From: Tolypeutes matacus
Lineage: Eukaryota; Chordata; Mammalia; Cingulata; Chlamyphoridae
Length of the DNA: 64,000 nt
Assembly: GCA_026826555.1 (NCBI GenBank)
Contig: JAKSZT010053881.1
Span: 3,844,210 to 3,908,209 of the forward strand
Direction: 5' to 3'
Under the pieces are notes generated by a model. That model did not search any database. It was not told the DNA's origin and saw only the letters and a list, made by a program, of their open reading frames with translations. Shown here piece by piece: positions 1 to 12,080 of the stretch; the first letter of the stretch is position 1; the number at the start of each line of letters is the position of its first letter. Both the position numbers and the translations under genes were made by a program.

Positions 1-1279
1 CTACCCTCCTGAAACAAGTAAAATGGTAGCTAGACATGAAGATAGTGGCATCCAAGAGAGAAGGCCCATATACTTACTCTCTAAGATCTGCAGAACTCCC
101 CTAGTTCCTTCCTTCCTAAGACCTGAGGTCTAATGGTTTATATCTTTTAAGATTTATTTTGTTGACATATTTGTGTATATGTGTGTGTGTGTCTTACATT
201 TGATTTATTCTTTCACAGTTCTTAAGGACTTTGGTAGAGAAAGGATTTGTATATGTATATTTGAAAATCTTGTTACTTTCCATGTGATTTAAAGTATGTC
301 ATATTTTGTGGGAAGGATCTCTATGTTATAATTCTAGCTTTTCCTGTTTTGACACTAGGCAAAGGAAGGAGTACTCTTGGAATTTGTCATGTTTGAAATG
401 CTAACTTACATCATACAAAAGACAGCATAATTTTTTTCTCTGCTTGAGGTAAAATCAGTTGGTAGCTCTCTGTCTGGAAAGATCTCAGGCTGAAAAGAGA
501 GACCACAAAGACTTACAGTTATTAGGATAGTAAGATATTTAAATAGAAATTCTGAATCTGTAGACAAGCTACTAAGTGATAGACCACCTAAAGGCAAGGG
601 CAGAGTCTTTGACTCACATACAGTAGTGTTTTAATAAAATTTTGTTGATTATATTAAGACAACTTTAAACTGTAGTGGACAAATTACAAATGTGTTCTAT
701 TTCAATCTGAGGTACAAATCAGGATTGGACTAAGTAGAAATTAAGTTTATGATGTTGTATATTTAGTATTTTTGCCAAATGCTATATTATTCTCTGGAAT
801 GTAGCTGATGGCATTTAGTAAATCTTTATGTACTTAGGAAATCATTATTCATCAAAAAGCTTACTGATTTCATTATTATATTCCTGTGGGAATCTGACTC
901 TTTTAAAGTGGGGTACAGGAGCAAATAACTTAAAACAAAAACAAAAAACTTCACAGAACTATCTTTTTGCTGGCTGTAAATTTTGGTCATATTCTTTGGA
1001 GGAATTAAATAGTTCTTATGAGAGTTAGCTTTACAAACCCAAACATATAAGGCCATGGCTGATGTATATCTTGGATATTTTCTTCTCCTAATTTTCCAGA
1101 ATAAAGTCAAAGTACACTTTTATTAAATACATGATTAAGATAAGCCTCGAATGTTGCATTTTAGGTATCTAAACTGAAACATAGTTTGGAGTGATATATT
1201 TAAAGCTTCTGTGTCTGTTCAGTAGCAGATATTGTTACACATTCTAAGTTGAAAACCCTCATGGTAATAGATTTTGATT

Positions 1280-1590
1280 GAGAACTTGTCAGTCATTGTA
1301 GCAGCTGCTTTAGATAGCATTTATATTTAAATAGGAGAAAGTAATCTGTGTAGAATTTTAAAAGTTGTTGCCATGGCAAAGTAACTTGCCATCTCATCTT
1401 TTATCTTTGCATTGAAATGATCTATCTGGCTGCTTATTCCCAGGGAGGATGAACTGTTCTGTTGGAAAGCTTTCATTAGGATGACACTGAATGCTTCCTA
1501 ATGGGATATTTTAGAGAGACTAAAGCATTCTGAAACCATTGGCTCTGGTTAGGTATAATTAGAATTGATTCTTCTCAATTAAAAGCAGGC
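1280..1590. promoter_or_regulatory. candidate conserved noncoding element with RFX-like X-box
   Basis: The stretch lacks simple sequence and mobile-element features and is dense in transcription-factor-like words. At 1367-1380 it reads gttgccatggcaaa, close to the palindromic X-box bound by RFX factors (GTTGCCATGGCAAC). Nearby are an E-box-like cagctg (about 1304) and several TAAT/AATTA homeodomain-type cores. That combination resembles mammalian developmental enhancers, but conservation cannot be judged from one sequence, so this is inference. Confidence 0.25.
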
Positions 1591-1781
1591 ACGATAAAGC
1601 TAGAACATTTTTTTAAAGAAGAAAAATTATGAACTTAATTTAACAATACTTTTGATTAACTCAAATAACTTATCTTTCTACATTATATGCTATGAAAAGG
1701 GTTTTCTTTTATTTGAATAACTATTTCTATAGCATGAGAAATGTATAAATTGATCCTTTCTTTATACAATTATATATCTAT

Positions 1782-1813
1782 GGTTTTTTGTTTTGTTTTT
1801 GTTTTTGTTTTTA
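1782..1813. repeat. (TTTTTG)n simple repeat
   Basis: Alternating runs of 4-6 T and single G. No TSD or SINE body is attached, so it may be a slippage tract or a remnant of an A-rich retroposon tail on the minus strand. Confidence 0.6.
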
Positions 1814-2973
1814 AAGAAAGGAACATATCCAGTCCCTCCTAACCCTTTATGGCCCCTACTTTTTCCACTTGTTCTCTTGAAAACCATGACATCATAATCT
1901 GGCATAAGTGATTTTTGAAGACAGACTAAATCTTTTGTTTTACATTAACTTATTTCAAATAATTACCCATATGATGAGTATTAACCCCAAACTAAAGCTT
2001 AGCCTTTTTCTTTACTTGTTTTTGTCATTAGACAATGTAGAGTTAGTGGAGGAAATTTTCTTCACTGTATTTGATTCTGAAAGTCACATTCTTTTATTTG
2101 GGAGGCCTTTGTTGGCAAACTGACTATTATCCTTTTGCCATTTACCCTCAATTTTTGTGACTTTGACTATTAATATACCCATTGAGTTATGTGCATTATC
2201 TGGGTATATTGTTGAATGGATGTAAATGGTTGATTGAATAATTTGAGGTATTTTTATCATATTGGTTTGGCAGCTTTAAGACACTGTATATTTGTAATGT
2301 CACATTCTGGAATAATGCAATTATTGTGACATTTACTGGGACAGAATTATGATCCTTGGTCATCTGAGCATATGAAAGACCATCTAATAAAACATCAAAA
2401 GTCTTGTATGTAAATGAGGATATTCACTTAATACTCAAACAGCCTTTTATATAGGAAAAACCTTTAAATCTTAAGCCTAAAAGAAAGCAAGATAGTGTCA
2501 TAAATTTGTCTTATATCTCTATTTTGTTGGTTATTTGATAACATTTTTATGAGTTACTTGAGAGAATTGAATATATTAGCTGATGATTATACTTATTTTC
2601 TTTTTTTGAGAGGTGCAGAAATATGGAAATTTAAAATTTTTGCTTTTTAATCAGAAATTTAAAAGTAACTGAAGGAAAGTTCAGGGCATTAATTTACCTG
2701 GTGTAAATGCACATATAAAAGCTAATAAAAATCTTAGTGAATCCTAAATATTTTTTAAGTTTTTAGAGTATCTTAAGAATTTAGCAACTATTATGTACCT
2801 TGCATATTTTAGTCACTTAATAAATATTGGTCAATGTCACAAGGTAGAGAAAATTCAAATGTATCTGTACTAGACAAGTTTTACTTTAAAAGATAGAGAA
2901 TATCTAATATTTGATTTTTTTTTTTTTTTTTGAAAAAGCAGTTTTCTGTTTTTTAGGTCTAGAGTACCAATTT

Positions 2974-3165
2974 TTTTTTTTTTTTTTTTTTTTTAAAGAT
3001 TTTATTTTATTTATTCATTTATCCCCCCCTTGCTGCTTGTGCTCGCTGGGTCAGCTAACCACGCCGTGCGGGCTGGCTTGCCTTCACCAGGAGGCCCTGG
3101 GAACCGAACCCGGGGCCTCCCATATGGTAAATGGGAGCCCTACTGATTGAGCCACAGCCGCTTCC
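2974..3165 (-). mobile_element. DAS-type tRNA-derived SINE, long form
   Basis: Read on the minus strand it starts at 3165 with the tRNA-like head (gggaagcggctgtggctca), then an A box, a B box (GGTTCGGTTCCC type), a GC-rich body and an AAATAAA/poly-A tail, seen on the plus strand as the T run at 2971-2994. A 15-bp direct repeat, ctagagtaccaattt, lies at 2959-2973 and 3166-3180, which is the signature of L1-mediated insertion. Short open frames across this element are accidental. Confidence 0.93.
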
Positions 3166-3180
3166 CTAGAGTACCAATTT

Positions 3181-4908
3181 TGAAATCCTTGAGAAATTTA
3201 TTTCCCTTGCATCCTCATGTCTATATATGGCCAAGAATCAGATGTACTGCATTTATAAAGACTAGCACTTTAATTATCAGATGATAATTGACATGTTGGA
3301 GAATATTGGAACATTGAGAATATGTATGCTATCATAATTACATTCCTAACTGAGTAATAATAGACTGGAATTATGTTTAATTGGGAATATAACATATTGA
3401 TAGCAGTAAAAATAGAAATGGTACTGTACCTAGTCAATGCTTTGCCTAAAAGAGGAAATATTGTAATTGGAAAATGCTGATTCCTACAGTTTTAAATTTA
3501 TGAATCTTCAGCCTTTTCTTCCCCCTTCAGTTCTGCTTAAGATTATTCTTCATCTTCACGAGATTTATTGTTTTCCCTTGGGAAATCTTGGTCAATATAT
3601 ATATAATGGGTAAAACTAGACTACGAAAATTCTGGCATGGACACTCTAATATCTTGTTGTTTCAAGGGAGAAGACTTATGCCTAACAATAGGAAAATGGC
3701 AAAGTTTGAATGGATATTCATTCATTCAAAATTATTCAACACCTACTTCCTAAGCATTGAGTATTCAGTGATGAATGAAAATCACAGCCTCTGCTCTAAT
3801 CTGTGAGCTTTTAATCTAGTGGGAGAGACAGATACTAAAATAATGAACATAAAAATAAAATATAATTAATAATTGTCTTGGAATTTAAGATTGTAACTTC
3901 AAAGACAACATGTACAATACCCAATATTGGATGGAAATGGTTAGTAATATTAAATGAATGCATGTTGCAAAATTATATATTGTGTATATACCAATTAAAA
4001 CCTCACTTTAAAAAATGCCTTTGAAGAGATTGTAAGATAAGATAAAAAAATATTAACAGTGGTTTTAGGATAATAAGATAATTCTTTTTTTTTTTTTTTC
4101 CTTTTCTCAATTTCCTAAAATTTCTGCATTGTGCATGTATTATTAGTTTAAAAATTGCAAATAATTATGTAAGCAATAAAGAAGAGGAATTTAGGGATGA
4201 TGTTTAATCCTTCTTTCTCTTATGTTACCAAGATAGTGGCCAAAATGTTATAGTATTATTGAACATTTTATTTACCTTGAATTTGTGCTAGTAAATAAAC
4301 GCACAGTTTATTGTGATTGACAAATAATGTTAAATTTAACTCTAGGAAATTAGTTTTTATTTTTGGTCAGTTTCCAGCACTATCAAGATATCTTAAACTA
4401 AAATTAAAAATACCATTTTTAAAACAGCTTAATTTTTATCAATTTTATTTCAAAAAGAAAAGAAATAGAAAATTCACTATAGTATTTTCTTTCTGGCTAA
4501 GACGATGCATTAGTAATGTATGAGACAATAAAAGATTACTATATTTTGGATAACCCTGTTTTTCTGAATTGATGTTGCGTTCTGATTTGAAGAGTACACT
4601 TCAGCATAATAGATATGGTGTATTCCTTAGTAATGCTTCAGAAAGGAGCTCTGGAGAGGGACCACAGTGTTTACAAGAGGAACCTTTCTGTGATTCCCTT
4701 CCCCCCAGGTTTTCCTGACTAGTAGAGAAAATGTCCCTTTAAAAAAATATAATTTCAACTGAGTAATAACCATTTATTACATGCCTGATATTTACCAGGC
4801 ATTGCATGAGGCATTTAGTATGCAGCCCAGTCTCATCATTTTTTTTTTTAATTGCCAAATTTGTTTAATAGGCAAATGAAATAATAATAGTTTTAAATAT
4901 AAGAAATA
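3181..4908. other. unique AT-rich stretch with an ancient repeat relic
   Basis: About 3715-3870 resembles the old mammalian repeat of the 'attcaacacctac...gtgggagagacaga' type also seen near 11.0 and 28.2 kb; the family is unresolved. A T run sits at 4084-4099. About 4770-4830 may be another fragment of the same repeat. Nothing else is recognised. Confidence 0.45.
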
Positions 4909-5109
4909 GGGAAGCGGCTGTGGCTCAATCAGTAGGGCTCCCGTTTACCATATGGGAGGCCCCGGGTTCGGTTCCCAGGGCCTCCTGGTGAAGGCAAGCC
5001 CGCCCGCACGGCGTGGTTAGCTGACCCAGTGAGCACAAGCAGCAAGGGGGGGATAAATGAATAAATAAATAAAAATCTAAAAAATAAATAAATAAATAAA
5101 TAAATAAAT
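4909..5109 (+). mobile_element. DAS-type tRNA-derived SINE, long form
   Basis: Head gggaagcggctgtggctca at 4909, B box near 4966, body through about 5050, then a long (AAAT)n tail. The direct repeat aaatataagaaata at 4895-4908 and 5110-5123 is a perfect 14-bp TSD. The expanded AAAT tail is the microsatellite type that grows on SINE tails. Confidence 0.95.
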
Positions 5110-5239
5110 AAATATAAGAAATAAAATACATAATAATTTAGAGAAACTGAAACATATAAAATAAAAAAGAGTGGGGTATTTAAAAAATGAAAAACATTAA
5201 AAATCAAAATTACATAAATCATTTTTAGGTCCTCTGTTA

Positions 5240-5652
5240 TGCATCTGATGTTTTACAAAGCCCTTATCTCCAAAATAACTATCTCCCAGATTTCTTCCTA
5301 GATAACTTTCAAGAAGACTATTTGCCAAAATTTTATTTTCCCCTCAGGTTGCAAAAATTTCTTTTTATATCTTATAGTCTCATTCTCTGTAGCATCTTCC
5401 ACATCACTTCCACTGAGGCCAGGTCCAAAGCCTTCAGTACTTGCAGTTCCCACGTAACTGCTGTTTCTCTGTTTGGATCATTGTCATTTATGTATCTTCA
5501 TACAGAAGATGTAACCATCTTCTGCAGGATCTATGAATGAGGGAGAAATCTCTTCTGTCTTTTATATCAATGTTGTTCCCATGATGAATCCTTTGAGAAA
5601 CAAAGATGTTAAAGTTGCCCTGAGAAAAATCCTAAGTAGGAGAATATTTTGA
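5240..5652 (+). pseudogene. olfactory receptor pseudogene, C-terminal part
   Basis: The frame at about 5367-5500 encodes a TM5-TM6 segment of a class A olfactory receptor: a hydrophobic stretch (ISYSLIL...), then [20 protein letters not shown], matching the family signature KAFSTCxSHLxxVxLFxGxxxFMYL. A second frame, shifted near 5530 by an indel, runs 5539-5652 and encodes the TM7 region ([13 protein letters not shown], then [13 protein letters not shown]) with a stop at 5650-5652. The NPxIYSLRN motif has lost its IYS residues. The N-terminal half (TM1-TM4) is absent or too decayed to see; 5232-5275 may preserve the loop after DRY. A SINE lies just upstream (4909-5109). Real receptors are single-exon and about 310 residues, so this is a broken relic of the last 110-130. 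No functional product is expected. Confidence 0.88.
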
Positions 5653-6730
5653 TCATAAATAACATCTGTTCATGAAGTTTTAGGACAAGGGAGTTTAATA
5701 TATTTAATTACAATATATTTTTGTGGCAACTTTCTTATCCTGTATCATGGTGAAGGAAATTCGAACCATTTCTCAATAATTTTATTTCCATTTTTGTGAG
5801 AGAATGTCTTCTTTTCCTCACTAGTTACACAATTATTTCTCTTCATCTTTTTTTTTTTTTCCTTTTTGAGAATAAAATTAAGGAAGGAAATATAAAAAAA
5901 TAAAAACAGAAAAAAAACAAACAAACCGTAACTCTGTATAAGTAGATATTATAGATAAGAAAACGGAGGTCCAGCAATGTTATTTAATTTTTCCAAAATC
6001 ACAAGTTAGTATGTATGTCTGAGGTTTAAAAAATAGTTATCAACAAACTTACAATTAATTTCCCAGTAAGGCCTAAAAATGGATGTAGTCATAAAATTCT
6101 GATGTCTGATTAAAAGTTACTAGCTACCTGTTGTGCTAGCCTGCCTAGTTTACAAGTTATTTAGCACTTTGAATTAATTTTGTACCACAGCTCTCTCTAG
6201 GAGGAAGCTTTTCTTAAATCCCTCCTCTCTTCCCCTAATTGAAATGAGAGAAAATAGAGACTAATTAGGCTTGTGCATGTAAGAATTTAATAAAACAGAG
6301 GAAAATGAGAGCTCTAAGATATACTCAGTTTAATCCTGTTTTTTTTTTTTTTTTTTAATGGGTTTTTAGTTGCTTCAATTGAGTTAAATGTTTAAAAGAA
6401 ATATAAGCTATGTCATTTTCTACAGATAATAGTTTAATTTCAATTAAATGAAATAAATTCTTTTTAAGTATCCTGTTAGCTGTAGCAAAAATTCAAAGTA
6501 TAAAACTCCCTCAGCAGGTTAGATACTGACATTTATTCATTCAGTTTTACTCTTTAATTACCAGTATCTTTTTAACTACCCTCCTGGCAGTATTTTTTGT
6601 ATGTATATGCTTATTGAAGTGGTCATTGAGAGATTGGGAGAGAGGATCCCCCCACTCCTATCACCCTATTTTAGCTTTTTCTGTTACTTGACACCATAAA
6701 TTGACATTCTGGTTTATAAATCAATCCTCT
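5653..6730. other. unique AT-rich stretch with a MIR fragment
   Basis: About 5945-6025 (ttatagataagaaaacggaggtc... then cacaagttag) resembles the MIR core, which in most copies reads gaggaaactgaggctcagag...gtcacacagctag. T runs at 5849-5860 and 6340-6357. Nothing else is recognised. Confidence 0.5.
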
Positions 6731-6839
6731 GGGGAAACGGATGTGGCTCAAAAGGTTCGGCGTCCGTCTACCATATGGAGAGACCGGGGTTCGATCCCCC
6801 GTAACTCCCGGTAAAAAAAAAAAAAAAAAAAAAATAAAT
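6731..6839 (+). mobile_element. short tRNA-derived SINE, monomer
   Basis: The tRNA-like head ggggaaacggatgtggctca is followed by the B box GGTTCGATCCCCC (about 6788) and a poly-A tail from 6813, with no GC-rich body. Flanks tcaatcctct (6721-6730) and aaatcctct (6840-6848) form a short imperfect TSD. It belongs to the same superfamily as the long DAS-type copies. Confidence 0.88.
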
Positions 6840-6848
6840 AAATCCTCT

Positions 6849-7856
6849 GTGTTTGCTTAATGTGAAATAGTTCCTCAGAGTTGTCTGTAAATCTCTGTAA
6901 AGCCAGCCTTTGGTTAATTTTGACCCATTATTGTTATTTGCTCCCTTCCTCTTTATATAAAAGCATTGAATATGTTAGTTTAAACCTCTACATTGTTTTT
7001 CCTACTATTTGTGGTCAAATAGTTTCTAAAAGTATATACATTTCTAACACAGAATAATCCCAATTCCAAAATTGGTATACTGTTACAACTGATTTTTTTT
7101 AAAAAGTGTTTGAGCTTAAGTTTCCTTCAGAAAAATTTATCTGCATTTTTGCTTGGAACAAAAAATCTGGCAAGAGCATCAGTAGCACTCTTGGTTAGTT
7201 TAGAGAGATTTTTTTCTGTAGAAGGATGTATTTTCAAAGACCAAACCTTTTATGATACTTTATTGCATGCTTCCTTACTTCCTACTTCTTAAAAATGTTG
7301 ATCTACAACAACCATAAAAAGGGACAACCTTTTCTGTTCAACTGTAATATAGGTATTGACACTTGGCTCTTTAGAAAGTAACACAAGTCATTCTCCTTTC
7401 ATAAAATCATTCTCCTTTTATAAATTCATCTTAAGTTTATGATATGAGCTTTGCCTGGCATGTTATACATGTTTTTTACCTGTTTGTAGTGATTAATGAG
7501 CTTGGCTTTGTTTCTTCAAGAAGCACAAGAAGACTTTCTCCTGATTTTCCAGAACAGCCCTAATTCATACAATCAAGGATTATTTTCTCTGATATATTTG
7601 CTGAATACTATTTTACTTTTCTTTTAATTTTGTTTTATTAAAAGTAATTCATTAAGTATATGGTTTAAGCTTTATATTTAGGTTTTTATTTATTTTTAGA
7701 ATTTTTTTCATCTAAGTATTCATGTAAATTTATACGGACCATGTTTGTAAGTTACCTTAGCTACAAACTTTGTCAATTTTAGGGCTGCATTAATGCCACT
7801 AGTTGTTTCTTCCCGAGTACTCTATTACCTAGCTAGCCTTCTGATTCTCTCATCTA
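6849..7856. other. unique AT-rich stretch
   Basis: No gene or clear transposon. A local 19-bp tandem duplication, about 17/19 identical, sits at 7388-7406 and 7407-7425 (tcattctccttt...). It is a recent small slippage event. Confidence 0.5.
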
Positions 7857-7917
7857 TGGTAGGCAGAATAATGCCCTCTCAAAGATGCCCAGGTCCTAAT
7901 CCCTTTTCAAAATCTTC
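7857..7917 (+). mobile_element. MLT1-like LTR fragment (5' end)
   Basis: The words ggtaggcagaataatgccc and aggtcctaatccc match the first 60 bp typical of MLT1-class MaLR LTRs; compare the fuller copy at 51.55 kb. The rest of the LTR is not recognisable downstream, where 7920-8110 shows no family. Confidence 0.5.
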
Positions 7918-8624
7918 TGATGACTGAAATTAGAAATAAAGATGATGGGGATGGCAGTGAGGTTGGCAGAAGATGTCATTGTGGTTATTGTCCAGGACTT
8001 TTTTCTGTCTTGCCTATTCCTGAGGGAAGAGGAAATTGTAGGTCAAGTCTAAAGCAGCATCTTAAAGAGCCAAAAGACAAATGCCAAAGTAACATCTCCA
8101 TGAGGACTTAGACTTTGCCCTCCTGTTTTACCGTAGAATCCCCCTCACCCCTTTATCTTTGGCTCACCTATGTTTCTTAGCCCTTTAAAAGTCTCCTTTT
8201 TAAAAATCCAATTCATTTTGATATTCTTTGATTTTTTTCCATCTCTTTTCTCTTTTACCCTGGCTGTTTTCTTTCTCCTCACCCCAAATCTTCCTAGATA
8301 TGAATTGCACTTTTTTATCTTGTCCTTTAATTGAGTTTATAGATCTATCAGTTGATTGATTGCAGTTCCCTTGGGAGTGGAGGATCCAGAAGAACACGGG
8401 CCCATAGATTTAAATATACTTGCAATTTAATTCTTACCACAAATATATTTTGTCTGTCTTCCACTTCTTTTAAGATTTTGACTCTTAGCATATAGTGAGC
8501 CTGCCTTCCATACCAAAGGCATGTGTATATGTGTATATGCATCTAAGATAAAAGCCATTTTTAAAATTGGAGTAAACAATTAATGTGGTATAAAGAACCT
8601 ATACTTTGAATTAAATTTACTAAG

Positions 8625-8778
8625 TTTAAATCTCAAATGTGCCACTTCCTTTAGCAAGAAACTTAAAACATTCCAAGGCTCTGTTTTCCTATCTGCTAAA
8701 TGGGAATGATAAGACACCTCTCATAGAGTTGTTTTAAGGATTAAATGAGAAATACTTAGCATAGTTTGGCTCTTTGTA
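8625..8778 (+). mobile_element. MIR SINE fragment
   Basis: Contains the MIR core order in plus orientation: 'aagaaacttaaaac...ctctgttttcctatctgctaaatgggaatgata', then 'tagagttgttttaaggattaaatgag'. It is divergent, as expected of an ancient mammalian element, with no visible TSD. Confidence 0.75.
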
Positions 8779-10980
8779 CTTAAATTAACATGACAATACA
8801 GAGAATAAAGTGTGTCAAAAATATTCTAAGAGGGAAGATACATTTTAGTAATCAAAGTGATTAAATATACTTTGGACCTCTCAAAGAGATTAAGTTTTAA
8901 CTATTGGGAAAGCATTCCTATCTTGAGTAACTTATACTCTGAGGGTTCAAGTTATTTGAAGTTTTTTATACTTTGATTTTCTGTTCCTTTGTATGTACTG
9001 TATTTTACTTCAAAAGCTTTTTAATTCTCTGTGATGAAAGGTCCTATTGGTAATTTATGCAACCATATTTAGAAATCTAAAGACCTACAAGAGGATTGGG
9101 GGAGGGGGTGGTTTGCCCCGTATCTAGTATCTACTACAGATGTTTACCTAGTGTTTAGATCAAAATTCTTAACCCTTTGTAAAAATACAGCAGTACTATT
9201 TTTTTTTGTTCCTATTTACATGTCTGCTGGAACATGCTATTTAAAGATTTGTTGTCTTTATTTCTAGATAATTTAAAAGCTGGATAGATACCCTCTTTTT
9301 ATAGGCTGATAAATGTAATCTTCTCTGGAAGATATTCATGATTACTGTATAACCCATCTAGATTCTATATAGCTCTTGCCATACTGAAACAGTACTTAAA
9401 AAAAAAAAGAAACTCATCATATTGATATAGTTTATAAGTGTATTGTATTAAGAAGCATGTTAAACAAGCACCTTATTCCCATATCTATATAGTATTTCTA
9501 TGTGAATTACATTACCTGTGAAACATCACTTCTAATTTACATAAATTCACATTTGCCGAATTACATCCATGGAAAACTTAATATAATTTCATAATTATAT
9601 AATCTATTCAGTATGATTTCATTTTCTCTTGATGCAATTTGGTAAACTAGAGTTTGTGTACATTCAAGGTAATGTTCCATAGCTAATGTAGTTTTATACA
9701 TTTTGATTTTCAATGATCTTCAGTGGATCTATGTGTGGGGGGTATATCCTAGGGATATTGGATGAAGTATATGTTTTCTTTGAGCTTCATTCTGGGCAGC
9801 AAAATTCCTTTGCTTATTACAGCTTACCAGGTCCCTTAGTGAAAACAGCTCAGAGTTGGCTGTTGGCTAATTCTAGTACAAAAGTATTTGTGATTGGGAA
9901 AAAAAAAAAAAAGCTCCAGTGTGAGATTGAAGTCTGTAACACAAAGGTATTTTTTCCCCTTTTCTGGGTATTCAATTTAGCTATTAAAAAAAAAAAAGTT
10001 AACAATAGTAGTAGTTTGAAAAGGAAAGAGTGAAAGTGCAATTTAATCTATAACAGTGAGATGTGAGACTGCAGTGGGATCACAGAGATTTAGCAATGAT
10101 TAAACATAATGCTTGAGCAAGTAAAGCTCTTTTAGAGTCTGTCTTTTATCACAGAATGGAAGCTATATTATTCCATGAAACCTTAGTAAACTAAAAAATG
10201 CATGCTTTTTGCTTAATTGAGCAAGCATATTATAAATTGATTTGAAATATTTTGACCATGTTTTTTCAAATAACAGAATGTGAATACTTTAAATTTCTAA
10301 TCATTCTTTTGACAAAACTTTCTTTGTAGCATTAGCAATGCTATTGCAGAATAAAAGAATAACAAAAGAACTTTGAATTTAAAAGATGCTATAGGTGTAA
10401 AAAAAAATAGAAAGTTTCAACTTAATAAAGTTGTAGGGAGTTTTTCCTCCCTTTCCCAACTCTGTCATTTCATCTTTACTCTTTGAGATGAAAGAATGTA
10501 AACCTTTATGGTTATTTAACTGTTGAATTTCTTGTTTCTCAATTGGAAAATTAAAAAAAAAAAATCTACATTTAATTTTCTTATTTGTTTTGAAAGCTAT
10601 TTATTTATATATGAAAATGTAAAATGAGCCATTTACCGGATTCTTTAATATATCTTTGTAAAAATTGCTATTCCTAGTGTATGTGTGATTGTCTCAGTGT
10701 TTAAGAGCTCTGGTGAGTATTACTCTATATACCAAGGTATGATCCACAGTCATTTTCACAGTCTGATACTTGAAAGCTCTTAAAAACACCACCATTGTAT
10801 TTTATTTCTCTCTATTTTGACTATGTAGAGATGATAATAGAACAAGACATAGGGAATTAAATTAGGCCACTTGTGACTGAGCTGTTAGAAACTGGACTTA
10901 TGCCTAAAGAGAGAAAATGAAATGAAAGTGTTTTGAGGGGAAGAGAGTATTTGGAAATCTCTGGTTTGTAAACTTGTTTA
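8779..10980. other. unique AT-rich stretch
   Basis: Some A runs (9399-9410, 9899-9913, 9986-9996) but no gene. About 10130-10380 has low simple-repeat content and several short palindromic words (tgcttaattgagca; agcattagcaatgct) and may be conserved regulatory DNA. No repeat family is recognised. Confidence 0.4.
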
Positions 10981-10984
10981 TGGA

Positions 10985-11265
10985 TTTAACATATTAACTT
11001 TAATATCTATTGAGGCAATAACATTATGCCAGTAACTATGCTAGATAAATTATGGGGATACAATAATAAAGAGGATAGACAAGCTCCCTACTTCATTTGA
11101 GTTTGCATTCTACTCAGGGATAAAAAAAATTTAAAACTAAGTAAATAAGATAGTTCCATAGAGTAATAAATGCTATGAAGAAAACAAAAGGGGATAGAGT
11201 AATTGAGAGTGATTGGGGAGCTGTTTTAGATCCAGTGTTCAAGGCAGTCTCTCTGAAAAAGCAAT
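10985..11265 (+). repeat. ancient mammalian interspersed repeat, family unresolved
   Basis: Resembles the common old repeat that reads 'atgccag..actgtgctag...ggggatacaataataaa...gacaagctcccta...ttctactc...aataaatgctatgaag'. Relatives in this window lie near 3.72, 25.5 and 28.2 kb. I associate it with L2-era repeats but cannot fix the family. Confidence 0.4.
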
Positions 11266-11306
11266 AATTACAATGATGAGAAGGAGCCAGTGATGTATGG
11301 TTTCTT

Positions 11307-11412
11307 TTTTTTTAATTATATTTTTTAATTTTACCGGGAGGTCCCGGGGACCGAACCCAGGTCCCTCCATATGGCAGACGGACGCCCAACCATTTGAGCC
11401 ACATCCGCCCCC
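11307..11412 (-). mobile_element. short tRNA-derived SINE, monomer
   Basis: On the minus strand the head gggggcggatgtggctcaaa starts at 11412, followed by a B-box-like segment and an A-rich tail. A perfect 13-bp TSD, tgtatggtttctt, flanks it at 11294-11306 and 11413-11425. Confidence 0.92.
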
Positions 11413-11639
11413 TGTATGGTTTCTTAAATTGGTAAACTAAATGATTCAAATCAAACTTTTTATTGAAATTAATAAAATAGACTGTTTAAAGTATAACTTA
11501 AGTTCTTTAAAAACACTTAACCTCTGAAAGACCCCCACAGTTTAGGTGACAGCCTGTAACCAGATTGAGACTTTTAAAGAGTAATAGAAACTGTTTCAAA
11601 GCTAAGCAGAACAGGAGAATAAAATCCGAAGAAATTTTT

Positions 11640-12080
11640 AATAGAAGTACCTGAGATGTATGGCCACAGACTGCCCTTCACACATATTTGTGTCACAGGT
11701 ACATGTCACTAAACCTGGTTTGAGATGGTCCAATCTGGTAGTGACTCCAGAAGCAAGTGTAAGCTTCTGCCGATGAGGCACATTATCCTAGGCCTCAGTT
11801 AACCCCTACAAATAAATTTTCAAGTAAGTAGTCAAAGATAATAAGGCACACAAAGAAACATACAACTGAGTGAGAACCAGCAAGAATAGACAGCAGAATC
11901 AGAACTTTGTAGATTTCAAATATTAAAGTTATTAGACACAGATTTAAAACAACTATGCTTAATGAATTAGGACACATGAAAATATCTGCCAGGAAACCAT
12001 CAAAAGTGACAACAAATATGAAAAGGAGTTAGACAAAATTTCTAGAAATGGGAAACATAACTAAAATTCAATAAGTGTTC
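11640..12080 (+). mobile_element. old L1 (L1M-like) ORF1-proximal fragment
   Basis: The part at about 11810-12080 matches the conserved old-L1 stretch 'gacacagatttaaaacaactatg...tctgccaggaaaccatcaaaag...tttctagaaatggg'. The reading frame is degraded. The adjoining 12080-12700 is not assigned and may be more of the same element or unique DNA. Confidence 0.6.

Larger units (their letters stand above)
1..2958. other. unique AT-rich noncoding stretch
   Basis: No frame longer than about 95 codons is open, and none resembles a known protein. There is no clear repeat apart from a T/G-rich simple repeat near 1.79 kb and T runs near 2.92 kb. The part from about 1280 to 1590 is compositionally different and is listed separately as possible regulatory DNA. 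Confidence 0.6.

Noticed and set aside
4909..4985. tRNA-like sequences with A and B boxes at many positions
   Set aside because: All are SINE heads followed by SINE bodies or A-rich tails with TSDs. The cloverleaf is not maintained, so they are not tRNA genes.
4925..5222. Repeated short frames ending in similar residues (also near 2.91, 16.5, 18.9, 19.6 and 48.7 kb)
   Set aside because: They are the same SINE body translated at each copy, not a gene family.
7920..8111. 63-codon plus-strand frame following an MLT1-like fragment
   Set aside because: No similarity recognised and short. It may simply be decayed LTR or flanking sequence.
9713..10033. 106-codon plus-strand frame
   Set aside because: Runs through two poly-A tracts (lysine runs) and has no family similarity. 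Accidental.
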